A stretch of DNA of 11,009 nt from Pirellulaceae bacterium (GTDB lineage: Bacteria; Planctomycetota; Planctomycetia; Pirellulales; Pirellulaceae). This document shows, piece by piece, positions 1 to 6,466 of this stretch; the stretch's first letter is position 1; every line of letters begins with the position of its first letter. The translations under genes were made by a program, and so were the position numbers. The notes beneath the pieces are model-generated. The model was given only the letters and a program-made list of their open reading frames with translations. It made no database searches and had not been told where the DNA came from. Location: assembly GCA_030744095.1 (NCBI GenBank), contig JASLRF010000327.1, positions 1 to 11,009 on the forward strand, in the 5' to 3' direction.

Positions 1-181
1 ATTCGGCCAGGCGATCGCGATCGCCAAAGGAACCCCCGCGCATCCTCTCGTCGATCCAGAAGATCTTTTCGAGGCCAAGATCGTCGACATGACCCCCAAG
101 GCCGGTGAGCTGGGCATTGAAATCGGTATGCGCGGTCGCGATGCGGTCGAACTGCTACTGGCCTCCGAAAAGCAAGAGTAA
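1..181 (+). CDS. 3' end of a DUF1805 (YunC-like) family protein, partial
   Basis: The open frame starts at base 2 and runs to TAA at 179-181, giving about 59 residues with no stop; the start codon lies outside the window. The tail reads AELGI/GM-type: KAGELGIEIGMRGRDAVELLL. This resembles the C-terminus of DUF1805 proteins such as Bacillus YunC, which end in a similar 'LGI..GM.GR.AL..L' block. An FGQAIAIAKGTPA segment precedes it, consistent with the glycine-rich middle of that small family. The family has no firmly known function. The codon usage fits a real gene, and the next gene begins 126 nt later on the same strand. The family call is from remembered similarity over a short fragment, so it is tentative; that this is the end of a coding region is more secure. 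Confidence 0.6.
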   Translation, partial: FGQAIAIAKGTPAHPLVDPEDLFEAKIVDMTPKAGELGIEIGMRGRDAVELLLASEKQE

Positions 182-203
182 TACTTACTCTCTCTCTTCT
201 GCT

Positions 204-231
204 TTAACTGGCCCGGCGGGTCGATTATGCT
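204..231 (+). promoter_or_regulatory. Weak candidate sigma70-type promoter ahead of the DUF1080 gene
   Basis: TTAACT (204-209) and TATGCT (226-231) are separated by 16 bp; each matches four of six consensus positions. The position in the 126-nt gap upstream of the gene at 308 is plausible. Matches this weak occur by chance, so this is only a candidate. Confidence 0.22.
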
Positions 232-295
232 ACGAAGTCTCTCGCCACACGCATCTTGCTTCGCGCGGACGCGACATCCCCACTCCCCGTACGCT

Positions 296-300
296 GAGGA
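296..300 (+). promoter_or_regulatory. Ribosome binding site GAGGA fixing the start at 308
   Basis: GAGGA lies 7 nt before the ATG at 308. The frame stays open to an upstream ATG at 227. The Shine-Dalgarno match and the signal peptide that begins exactly at 308 favour the downstream start. Confidence 0.6.
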
Positions 301-307
301 ACTCACA

Positions 308-937
308 ATGAAACGTCTTCTATTGATTTGTCTGGTAGCGACATTTGTGGCACCGGTAAGCCGCGTTTCGGCTGCCGACGATGGATGGAAAACCCTCTTT
401 GATGGTAAGTCGATGAAAGGCTGGAAGGCCAATGAAAACAAGGACTCATGGAAGGTCGTCGATGGTGTATTAGTTTGCGCCGGTCCAAGGAGCCATTTGT
501 TCTACACTGGCGATGACAAGCCTTTCGTTAACTTCGAATTCAAGGCTGATGTGATGACGAAGCCCGGCAGTAACGCCGGCATCTATTTCCACACCAAGTA
601 CCAGGAAGAGGGTTGGCCCAAGAACGGGTACGAAGTGCAAGTCAACGTGACACATCGCGACCCAAAAAAGACCGGAAGCCTATACGGCGTGGTCAATGTC
701 AGCGACCCGCCGTGCAAGGACAACGAGTATTGGACACAGCACGTCATCGTGCAAGGCAAACAGATCGTTATCAAGATCAACGGAAAGACCGTTGTCGACT
801 ATACGGAGCCCGAGAACGTGAAGACAGATGCGAAGTTCACTGGACGGCGCTTGAGCAATGGCACGTTTGCGTTTCAGGCGCATGATCCAAAAAGTGTCGT
901 TCACTTCAAGAACGTCATGGTCAAACGCCTACCATAG
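308..937 (+). CDS. Exported DUF1080 protein (3-keto-disaccharide hydrolase family)
   Basis: This 209-residue protein has a typical signal peptide (KR, then a hydrophobic run to about residue 18, probable cleavage after SA at 21-22), so it should act outside the cytoplasm. The mature part is a single DUF1080 (PF06439) concanavalin-like beta-sandwich. Family hallmarks are WKTLFDGKSMKGWK at 27-40, W48 in the 'W.v.dG.l' strand, SNAGIYFHT at 88-96, GYEVQVN at 107-113, GSLYGVV at 123-129 and the late INGKTVVDY at 158-165. Family members include hydrolases or lyases of 3-keto-glycosides, and planctomycetes carry many paralogues; the exact substrate here cannot be read from sequence. The start at 308 is chosen because the signal peptide begins there, behind GAGGA; the in-frame ATG at 227 would add 27 non-hydrophobic residues. 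The lactonase gene follows 97 nt later on the same strand. Confidence 0.92.
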   Translation: MKRLLLICLVATFVAPVSRVSAADDGWKTLFDGKSMKGWKANENKDSWKVVDGVLVCAGPRSHLFYTGDDKPFVNFEFKADVMTKPGSNAGIYFHTKYQEEGWPKNGYEVQVNVTHRDPKKTGSLYGVVNVSDPPCKDNEYWTQHVIVQGKQIVIKINGKTVVDYTEPENVKTDAKFTGRRLSNGTFAFQAHDPKSVVHFKNVMVKRLP

Positions 938-1034
938 TCGAGATGTTCCGTACATTACGAATACAAAGTAGCGCTGTCCGATTGTCAGATCCCGTCCGTC
1001 CAAAGACAGGACCCAATCACGATAGAAAGACGCG

Positions 1035-2129
1035 ATGAGACGCTTATTGGTTGCCCTGGCCATGGTGGCCTACTCTCTTCGGTCGTTTGCGGCGTATGCT
1101 GAAACCGTCGTTTACGTGTCCATCGCGGCAGAAAACCGAATTGCCGTGTACGCGATGGACGACAGCAACGGGAATCTCCGTCATGTCAGCGATATGGGAC
1201 TGAATGCCGAACCGGGCCCACTCGCCACCGATCCGGCTGGCAAGTTCTTGTTCGCATCGGTCCGTTCGGCGGGCGATTTGGCCAGTTTTCGCCGGAGTCC
1301 TTCCACCGGCGAGCTGACTCCCGTCAGCCGAGTTGCGGCAGGTGCTGATCCAGCCTATGTGGCAACCGACCACACGGGCCGATTTCTCTTGTCAGCTTAC
1401 TACCGAGCGGGCAAGGTCGCCGTACACCGCATAGGCGACGATGGGTCACTGGCAGATCAACCACTGCAGGACATTGACACGGATGACAAAGCTCACGCGA
1501 TTGTGCTTGATCGCACGAATAGATTTGTGATGGTGCCTCATACGGGACCGAATGCGATTTTTCAGTTCCAATTTAATGCCAAGACGGGCCGGTTAACACC
1601 AAATACCGTTCCAAGAATCGTCCGCCCGGAGAATACGGGTCCGCGTCACCTGGGGTTTCATCCAACCTTGGACACGGCCTACGTGAGCGATGAACAGGGC
1701 AACAGTATCACCGCCTATGAGTTCGATGCCAACCAAGGTCGACTGACCGCGCTGCAGACGCTGTCGACGTTGCCAGCCGGTTTCGCCAGGACCAATTCGA
1801 CGGCGCACATGGAAATCCATCCGTCGGGCAAGTGGGTCTATGTTGCCAATCGAGGTCATGACAGCCTGGCGGGGTTTCGAATCGATCAAAAAACCGGCCG
1901 CGTTGACCCGGTGGGGCAGACACCGACCGAGCAGACGCCGCGTTCATTCAGTATCGAGCCCAGCGGTCAGTTTCTGTTCGCAGCCGGACAGGGCTCCGGA
2001 AAATTGGCTGCGTTTCGAATCAACTCGGCTTCGGGAGTGCTAACACGGATCGCCACTTATGACGTGGGCGAACGTCCGTGGTGGGTTCTTGCTGTAAAGC
2101 AGCCGATTCCGCTGCTCCCTCGTCGGTGA
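1035..2129 (+). CDS. Exported lactonase-family beta-propeller protein (YbhE/Pgl type)
   Basis: This 364-residue protein belongs to the lactonase family (PF10282), which includes the 6-phosphogluconolactonase YbhE/Pgl and forms a seven-bladed propeller. Repeating blade motifs are visible throughout: YVSIAAENRIAVYAMD (27-42), FLFASVRSAGDLASFRR, FLLSAYYRAGKVAVHRI, AYVSDEQGNSITAYEFD, WVYVANRGHDSLAGFRID and FLFAAGQGSGKLAAFRIN, each followed by a 'tG.L' turn. The length is normal for the family. Unlike the cytoplasmic pentose-phosphate enzyme, it begins with a signal peptide (MRRLLVALAMVAY to about AYA at 20-22). It therefore probably hydrolyses some lactone outside the cytoplasm, or is a non-catalytic propeller. 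The Shine-Dalgarno signal is weak (AGAAAG before the ATG). It lies 97 nt downstream of the DUF1080 gene, so the two may share a transcript; the BlaI promoter follows its stop directly. Confidence 0.9.
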   Translation: MRRLLVALAMVAYSLRSFAAYAETVVYVSIAAENRIAVYAMDDSNGNLRHVSDMGLNAEPGPLATDPAGKFLFASVRSAGDLASFRRSPSTGELTPVSRVAAGADPAYVATDHTGRFLLSAYYRAGKVAVHRIGDDGSLADQPLQDIDTDDKAHAIVLDRTNRFVMVPHTGPNAIFQFQFNAKTGRLTPNTVPRIVRPENTGPRHLGFHPTLDTAYVSDEQGNSITAYEFDANQGRLTALQTLSTLPAGFARTNSTAHMEIHPSGKWVYVANRGHDSLAGFRIDQKTGRVDPVGQTPTEQTPRSFSIEPSGQFLFAAGQGSGKLAAFRINSASGVLTRIATYDVGERPWWVLAVKQPIPLLPRR

Positions 2130-2149
2130 ACAATTCTCCTCGAACGTGC

Positions 2150-2178
2150 TTGACAATGAGTACGACTGTACTTATAAC
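2150..2178 (+). promoter_or_regulatory. Near-consensus sigma70 promoter of the blaI-like operon
   Basis: A perfect -35 box TTGACA (2150-2155) is followed by a 17-bp spacer and a -10 box TATAAC (2173-2178, five of six). The expected transcription start is about 2185, some 36 nt before the ATG at 2221. This is by far the best promoter in the window. It is overlaid by two dyad operators (2159-2172 and 2182-2195), as expected for a strong promoter held off by its own repressor. Confidence 0.85.
2159..2172 (+). promoter_or_regulatory. Operator 1 (BlaI-type dyad within the promoter spacer)
   Basis: AGTACG-AC-TGTACT is an inverted repeat with five of six arm positions symmetric. It differs by one base from the TACA-N2-TGTA core bound by staphylococcal BlaI/MecI. 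It occupies the spacer between the -35 and -10 boxes, so binding here would block RNA polymerase. Confidence 0.8.
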
Positions 2179-2181
2179 GTC

Positions 2182-2195
2182 AGTACAAGTGTACT
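2182..2195 (+). promoter_or_regulatory. Operator 2 (perfect BlaI-type dyad at the start site)
   Basis: AGTACA-AG-TGTACT is a perfect 6+6 inverted repeat containing the exact TACA-N2-TGTA core known for BlaI/MecI operators. Its centre is 23 bp from that of operator 1, about two helical turns, so two repressor dimers could sit on the same face. It covers the predicted +1. Confidence 0.85.
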
Positions 2196-2220
2196 CATGA
2201 CAGAATCGAGATGACTCCGC

Positions 2221-2613
2221 ATGAATCAGCGGCCTGCTTTATCAAAAGGTGAATTAGAAGTTGCCCGTACGATCTGGAGCCTTGGATCGGCCACGGTAGG
2301 CCAGGCATTTGAGGCGATTCCAGAAGACCGCCGACCGGATTACAGCACGGTTCAAACCTATATTCGGCGATTGGAAACGAAGGGATACCTGAGGGCTCGA
2401 CGTTTGGGTCGTAACAAGGTTTACGCGCCCAAGATCCGGCCGAGCCAGGTGATCCGAGAGACGGTTGACGATTTCATGAACCGGCTATTCGACGGAGAGG
2501 CGATTCCACTGATGCGTCATCTGATTAATGATCGGGGAATCACAACAGACGAAATCAGCGCAATTCGCCAATTGCTAACTGAACATGAGGCCGAACAGAA
2601 CGATGAACATTAG
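2221..2613 (+). CDS. BlaI/MecI/CopY-family transcriptional repressor
   Basis: This 130-residue protein has the normal length for BlaI (PF03965). The N-terminal winged helix spans roughly residues 8-72: LSKGELEVARTIWSLG (helix 1), ATVGQAFEAIP, then the recognition helix YSTVQTYIRRLETKGYL (41-57) and the wing RARRLGRNKVYAPK. The C-terminal half (about 75-125) is the dimerisation region, with the usual LMRHLINDRGITTDEISAIRQLL pattern; in classical BlaI the inactivating cleavage falls in this region. The known role is to bind TACA/TGTA dyads as a dimer and to be removed when the membrane protease partner is activated. Two such dyads sit directly upstream, so autoregulation is expected. No strong Shine-Dalgarno is seen. 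The stop overlaps the start of the M56 gene by 11 nt, indicating translational coupling. Confidence 0.95.
   Translation: MNQRPALSKGELEVARTIWSLGSATVGQAFEAIPEDRRPDYSTVQTYIRRLETKGYLRARRLGRNKVYAPKIRPSQVIRETVDDFMNRLFDGEAIPLMRHLINDRGITTDEISAIRQLLTEHEAEQNDEH
2587..2590 (+). promoter_or_regulatory. Ribosome binding site GAGG for the M56 gene
   Basis: GAGG inside the end of the repressor gene lies 12 nt before the ATG at 2603. It supports that start over the in-frame ATG at 2585, which overlaps the site itself and would add only six polar residues. Confidence 0.45.
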
Positions 2614-4588
2614 TCCCCAGCTGCAAAGCTTGATTTGGCTGCAGGTATGGCAGGTTACACTCCTCGTGGTGGTCGTCGGCTTTGTTGCTGTGACAACGTT
2701 ACGCCGACGGCCCCACGTGGCTTTTTTGCTGTGGGCGCTTCTGTTTGTCAAATGCCTGATGCCGCCTTTGTGGAGCAGTCCGACAGGCGTGTTTTCCTGG
2801 CTGCAGGCGTCGCCCTACTCGTTGTCAGGTACGTTGGACACGGCACTGGCGGCGGCACCTGGACATTACGTGTGGACCTCAAAACGGCAACCGTCCAAGC
2901 AACCGCTGGTGAAGTCGAGCGACTCGACGAAACCACCGCAGGCCGTTACGTCAGCTAGCCATTCAGCGGGAGCAGAAGGGTGGCGGCGATTATCAACGAT
3001 GTCCGTCGGCAGTATTGCGTTCACCCTTTGGATTGCCGGGACAAGCCTATTGTCAATTCTTGCGCTGATCCGATTCTCCCGCATGGCCAGAACTCTGGGG
3101 GCAAGTGGCTATCAAGCCAGTCCAGAGTTGGAAGCAGCTTTGCAGGGGCTGGCCACGAAATTGGATGTGCGAAAACGAGTTCGTTTGATTGTCTCTCCCA
3201 ACAACGACGGCCCGTTGGTTTTTGGATACCGTCGGCCGCTGATTGTGCTTCCGGAAGTCATGGTGCAGGCGAAATCGGCCGCTCAGCTTGAACCGATTCT
3301 GGCACACGAACTGATTCACATCCGTCGGGGCGATACTGTTTTTGGTGCGGTTCAGTTTCTAGCGCAGGTGATTTGGTGGTTCCATCCGTTGATCTGGTGG
3401 GCAGGCCGGCAAGTGAACCGAACTTGTGAGCGTTGTTGCGATGCGGAAGTGGTCGCCAGCCTGGATTTCCGACGGCGCGACTATGCGAATTCGTTGTTGG
3501 ATGTGTTGGAGTTTAAGAGTGAACTCAGACCGGGATTCGCCACACCTGGTGTGCGTGCCGTCGACATCACCAAGAATCGAGTTAAGTACATTATGAACGA
3601 ATCCGTCCATTTCCAAGCTCGTCCCGCCAAGATCTACTGGATTCTGGCTATTGTTCTCGCTCTGATCGTGTTGCCCGGTGGTGCACTGCTGATCGGGGGT
3701 CGACAAGATGAATCGGCCGCGCACAAGAACGATCTTTTGGCTGAATTGCGATCCAAGGCAAGAGTAGCAATCGACAAGGAGGATTGGGGTACTGCTGTCG
3801 ACGCCCTCCGAAAGGTCGTCGAGAAAGTGCCGAGCGACGCGCGAAGCTGGTTTCTGATGGGATACGCTTTGCACGCAAACGGTCAACTTGACGAGGCGAT
3901 CAAGGTCCATCGCAAGGCAACCGAATTTCCTCCGACGCGTGTCGTGGCTCTTTACAACTTGAGCTGCGCATTCGCCCTGAAAGGAGACCGGGAAACAGCT
4001 CTAAAGCACCTCGAAGAATCACTTGATGCGGGTTTCACCAGCATCATACCGATCTCGGAAGATACAGACTTTGTCAGCCTGATTGATGCCTCGAAATTCA
4101 AGGAGCTCGCCGCACGCGCCATGCCGTTGGCATCGCGTGAAACCTACCGGCAATTCGACTTCTGGGTGGGAGATTGGGACGTGATGATGCCGTCGGGAGA
4201 GCAGATAGGTACGAACATTATCACCAATGATGAAAAGGGATTCCTACTGACGGAAAAGTGGACGAACAGCAGTGGCGGGACTGGAACGAGCATCAGTTTC
4301 TACGATCCAGGGGAACAGAAGTGGAAGCAAACCTGGGTGGATGAACGCGGGACGGTCGTTCGTTATACTGGCGAGTTTGAGAACGGCGAGATGCGAATGG
4401 TCGGCAAACGCACTTTGGCCAATGGCAAGGAAATGCTCTGTCGTAAGTGTTATACGCCTCGTTCGGACGGAACCGTCAGACAGGTCAACGAATGTTCTGA
4501 TGATGGCGGAGCAACCTGGTCAATCTGTTTCGACGGTATCTACCATCAGCAGGTGCCAATGGAAACACGGGCCCGCATCAACGTCTAA
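2603..4588 (+). CDS. BlaR1-like M56 membrane protease with TPR and DUF1579-like C-terminus
   Basis: From the ATG at 2603 the protein has 661 residues. Membrane segments fall near 10-32, 38-56, 133-157 and 343-366. The cytoplasmic M56 zinc protease domain carries HELIH at 235-239 and a third ligand E276 in ERCCD (276-280), matching the E-x-x-C-D block of BlaR1/MecR1. The family's role is to sense a signal outside the cell and trigger loss of the BlaI repressor. Classical BlaR1 ends in a penicillin-binding sensor domain; none is seen here. After the last membrane segment there is a TPR-like helical region (about 377-475; AWFxxGYALHANGQLDEAI-type pattern), then a domain starting FDFWVGDWDV (518-527) with SGGTGTSISFYDP and a terminal TWSICFDGIY. 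That domain resembles DUF1579-type beta-barrel proteins. By BlaR1 topology both would be extracytoplasmic. The linker at 57-130 is long and low in hydrophobicity. The protease call is firm; the C-terminal domain name is tentative. Confidence 0.9.
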   Translation: MNISPQLQSLIWLQVWQVTLLVVVVGFVAVTTLRRRPHVAFLLWALLFVKCLMPPLWSSPTGVFSWLQASPYSLSGTLDTALAAAPGHYVWTSKRQPSKQPLVKSSDSTKPPQAVTSASHSAGAEGWRRLSTMSVGSIAFTLWIAGTSLLSILALIRFSRMARTLGASGYQASPELEAALQGLATKLDVRKRVRLIVSPNNDGPLVFGYRRPLIVLPEVMVQAKSAAQLEPILAHELIHIRRGDTVFGAVQFLAQVIWWFHPLIWWAGRQVNRTCERCCDAEVVASLDFRRRDYANSLLDVLEFKSELRPGFATPGVRAVDITKNRVKYIMNESVHFQARPAKIYWILAIVLALIVLPGGALLIGGRQDESAAHKNDLLAELRSKARVAIDKEDWGTAVDALRKVVEKVPSDARSWFLMGYALHANGQLDEAIKVHRKATEFPPTRVVALYNLSCAFALKGDRETALKHLEESLDAGFTSIIPISEDTDFVSLIDASKFKELAARAMPLASRETYRQFDFWVGDWDVMMPSGEQIGTNIITNDEKGFLLTEKWTNSSGGTGTSISFYDPGEQKWKQTWVDERGTVVRYTGEFENGEMRMVGKRTLANGKEMLCRKCYTPRSDGTVRQVNECSDDGGATWSICFDGIYHQQVPMETRARINV

Positions 4589-4600
4589 CGTGACAGGCAA

Positions 4601-4605
4601 GAGGG
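4601..4605 (+). promoter_or_regulatory. Ribosome binding site GAGGG for the isochorismatase-ThuA gene
   Basis: GAGGG lies 9 nt before the ATG at 4615, in the 26-nt gap after the M56 gene. It fixes the start where a signal peptide begins. No terminator or promoter is visible in this gap. Confidence 0.55.
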
Positions 4606-4614
4606 TCTCATTTC

Positions 4615-6192
4615 ATGTCGAAACTTCCCACCACGATAACGGTTTTTGTCGGACTGATGGTCTTGGCTACGCTAGCTGCCGCCTCAACGCAGGCCGTCGC
4701 CGATGAAATGCGTATCGAAATGCTGGCCCGACAGCAAGTCGAAACAACACCGAATAGTGGTACTTTTCGAACCGCTCGCAGCAATATCAAGTGGTTGCCG
4801 TCGAAGACCGCGATCGTGATATGCGACATGTGGAACGAACACTGGTGTCGCGGTGCGACGCGGCGGGTTGCCGAGATGGCCCCACGGATGAATGAAGTCG
4901 TGCAAACCGCGCGGGAAGAAGGCGTGCTGATCATCCATTGCCCGAGCAGCTGTTTGGATTTCTACAAAGATACCCCAATGCGTGCAGTTGCCAAAAACGC
5001 GCCGCCCATCAAGACGGAGATTCCGTTGCAGCGTTGGTGCCACCTGGATGAGAAGAACGAAGCGGCCTTACCCATCGATGATTCGGACGGTGGTTGTGAC
5101 TGCTGGCCGCGCTGCAAATCGGGCGGGCCCTGGAAGCGACAGATCGATACGATCGAAATCGAGAAGGGTGACGCCATCACCGATAGTGGAGAAGCCTATT
5201 ATCTGATGAAGCAGCGGGGCATCGAAAACGTCATCGTGATGGGTGTACATACCAATATGTGCGTGCTCGGACGACCGTTTTCCATTCGCCAGATGGTCTA
5301 TCAAGGCCAAAACGTCGTCCTGATGCGCGATATGACCGACACCATGTACAATTCGCGGATGAAGCCCTACGTGCCGCACACGCAAGGCACCGATCTCGTG
5401 GTTGACCACATCGAAAAGTATTGGTGCCCGACCGTAACTTCGTCGGTCTTCACCGGCAAAGAGGAATTTGTTTTTGCCGAAAAGAACCAGCCTCATGTCG
5501 TGTTCGTGATCGGCGAACGCGAGTATCAGACGAATGAATCTCTGCCGGCTTTCGCACAAGAACATCTCACCCCGCGTGGCGTACGCCACACGATCATTCA
5601 TGCCGACGAAAAGGACAAGAATAACTTTCCGGGTTTGGCGGCGTTGAAAACGGCTGACCTGCTCTTCCTGAGTGTCCGCCGCCGATCGTTGCCGGAAGAA
5701 CAGCTGAAGCTGGTACGTGAGTTTATGGCTTCCGGAAAACCGCTGGTGGGTATCCGAACTGCCAATCACGCGTTCCACACCAAAGGCAAGCATCCCTCTG
5801 GCCACGCAGAGTGGCAGTCATTTGATGCGGACGTGCTGGGCGGCAACTACCACAGCCACCATCCCAACGGCATCAAGTCCCAGTTGACCTTGGCCGCGCA
5901 GGCAGGCGAACATGCGATCCTTAACGGTGTGTCCGTCACCTCGTTTCAGGGCAACGGATCCCTGTACGAAGTCAGTCCGCTCGCCAAATCGACGATTCCG
6001 CTGGTGATAGGGAAAATCGAAGGTCAGCCTGCCGAACCTGTGGCTTGGACGCACAGGTTTGGCAAGAGTCGAGTCTTCTACACGTCGTTGGGACAGGTCG
6101 ATGATTTCCAATCGGACGACTTCAATCGACTCCTGGTCAACGCGGTGTTCTGGGGGCTGAATAAGACGGTGCCAGCAGCAAAGGCAGAATAG
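4615..6192 (+). CDS. Exported isochorismatase-like hydrolase fused to a ThuA-like domain
   Basis: The 525-residue protein begins with a signal peptide (hydrophobic 8-23, likely cleavage after AVA at 27-29). Residues about 62-275 form a cysteine hydrolase (isochorismatase/nicotinamidase fold): AIVICDMWNEHW with D71, a candidate catalytic K184 in EKGDAITDSG, and GVHTNMCV with nucleophile C216. Family members cleave amide, vinyl-ether or similar bonds. Residues about 290-517 match ThuA-like proteins (PF06283): VVFVIGEREYQTNESLP, the LVGIRTANHAFH core at 377-388, a His-rich NYHSHHPNG at 411-419, and GKSRVFYTSLGQVDDF near the end. ThuA is tied to 3-keto-trehalose catabolism. An insertion at about 140-170 is rich in Cys (C142, C161, C163, C167), which is unusual and may bind a metal or form disulfides. 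The gene starts 26 nt after the M56 gene behind GAGGG, so it is probably the third gene of the BlaI-controlled operon. Both domain calls are firm; the substrate is unknown. Confidence 0.92.
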   Translation: MSKLPTTITVFVGLMVLATLAAASTQAVADEMRIEMLARQQVETTPNSGTFRTARSNIKWLPSKTAIVICDMWNEHWCRGATRRVAEMAPRMNEVVQTAREEGVLIIHCPSSCLDFYKDTPMRAVAKNAPPIKTEIPLQRWCHLDEKNEAALPIDDSDGGCDCWPRCKSGGPWKRQIDTIEIEKGDAITDSGEAYYLMKQRGIENVIVMGVHTNMCVLGRPFSIRQMVYQGQNVVLMRDMTDTMYNSRMKPYVPHTQGTDLVVDHIEKYWCPTVTSSVFTGKEEFVFAEKNQPHVVFVIGEREYQTNESLPAFAQEHLTPRGVRHTIIHADEKDKNNFPGLAALKTADLLFLSVRRRSLPEEQLKLVREFMASGKPLVGIRTANHAFHTKGKHPSGHAEWQSFDADVLGGNYHSHHPNGIKSQLTLAAQAGEHAILNGVSVTSFQGNGSLYEVSPLAKSTIPLVIGKIEGQPAEPVAWTHRFGKSRVFYTSLGQVDDFQSDDFNRLLVNAVFWGLNKTVPAAKAE

Positions 6193-6262
6193 AAGACGAT
6201 ACAATCTGGTGAATAATCCTCACAAACAGCCTGTTGATCTTCATGGATCGGCGTAAGGCGAA

Positions 6263-6335
6263 GGGGTCGGGAGTCTTTTTCGGCCATCGGCGTCTGCCGG
6301 TCGTAAGTCGCTACCCGAAAGAGACTCCCGACCCC
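6263..6335. repeat. 73-nt REP/REPIN-like palindrome between convergent genes
   Basis: The left arm 6263-6283 (GGGGTCGGGAGTC, then five T, then CGG) pairs with the right arm 6315-6335 over 21 positions, 20 Watson-Crick plus one T-G. The 31-nt loop contains a small nested stem (CGGC 6288-6291 with GCCG 6296-6299). The inverted repeat is directly visible. That it belongs to a dispersed REP family moved by a RAYT transposase is inference from its structure and from remembered similar GGGTCGGGAGTC-type repeats in planctomycetes. It lies downstream of both flanking genes and could also act as a two-way terminator, although it lacks a clean terminal T run. Confidence 0.65.
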
Positions 6336-6415
6336 CTCCTGGCCCAGCAGCAAAGGCGCCCAGGCGATAGCGTCTTTCTTGGTCACTTCGGCGCGCCGTT
6401 CACACGCGTTTGATA

Positions 6416-6453
6416 GTAGCTGCGGCGGACGGCACACGGAGTGTGCCTGCTAC
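6416..6453. repeat. Compound hairpin just downstream of the minus-strand operon
   Basis: GGCACAC (6431-6437) and GTGTGCC (6441-6447) form a perfect 7-bp stem with loop GGA. Outside it GTAGC (6416-6420) pairs with GCTAC (6449-6453), with a 10-nt bulge on one side and one nt on the other. It ends 13 nt from the stop codon of the minus-strand gene at 6467. It may end transcription of that operon or be a second dispersed repeat unit; no T-tract supports a classical intrinsic terminator. Confidence 0.5.
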
Positions 6454-6466
6454 CTTGACGGCCGCA

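Noticed and set aside
227..307. 27-residue N-terminal extension of the DUF1080 protein from an upstream ATG
   Set aside because: The extension is polar and not conserved in style, whereas a signal peptide starts at 308 right after GAGGA.
938..1034. Possible terminator or promoter between the DUF1080 and lactonase genes
   Set aside because: Only short imperfect inverted matches (CTGTC / GACAG) are present, with no T run and no convincing -35/-10 pair.
2211..2220. ATG at 2211 as the repressor start
   Set aside because: It is in a different frame from the BlaI-like protein; the family N-terminus fits the ATG at 2221.
3359..3910. 183-residue open frame antisense to the M56 gene
   Set aside because: It lies wholly opposite the conserved protease and TPR coding region, and no family pattern or start signal is visible.
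2603..4588. Operon as a beta-lactam resistance locus
   Set aside because: BlaI and M56 proteins are present, but there is no penicillin-binding sensor domain and no beta-lactamase or PBP gene in the window.
5068..5805. 245-residue open frame antisense to the isochorismatase-ThuA gene
   Set aside because: It is the mirror of a well-supported gene, shows no recognisable domain, and has the His/Arg-rich composition typical of antisense frames in this base composition.
6078..6437. 119-residue minus-strand frame through the convergent gap
   Set aside because: It reads through the 73-nt palindrome and into the end of the opposite gene; the translation derives from repeat sequence and has no domain.
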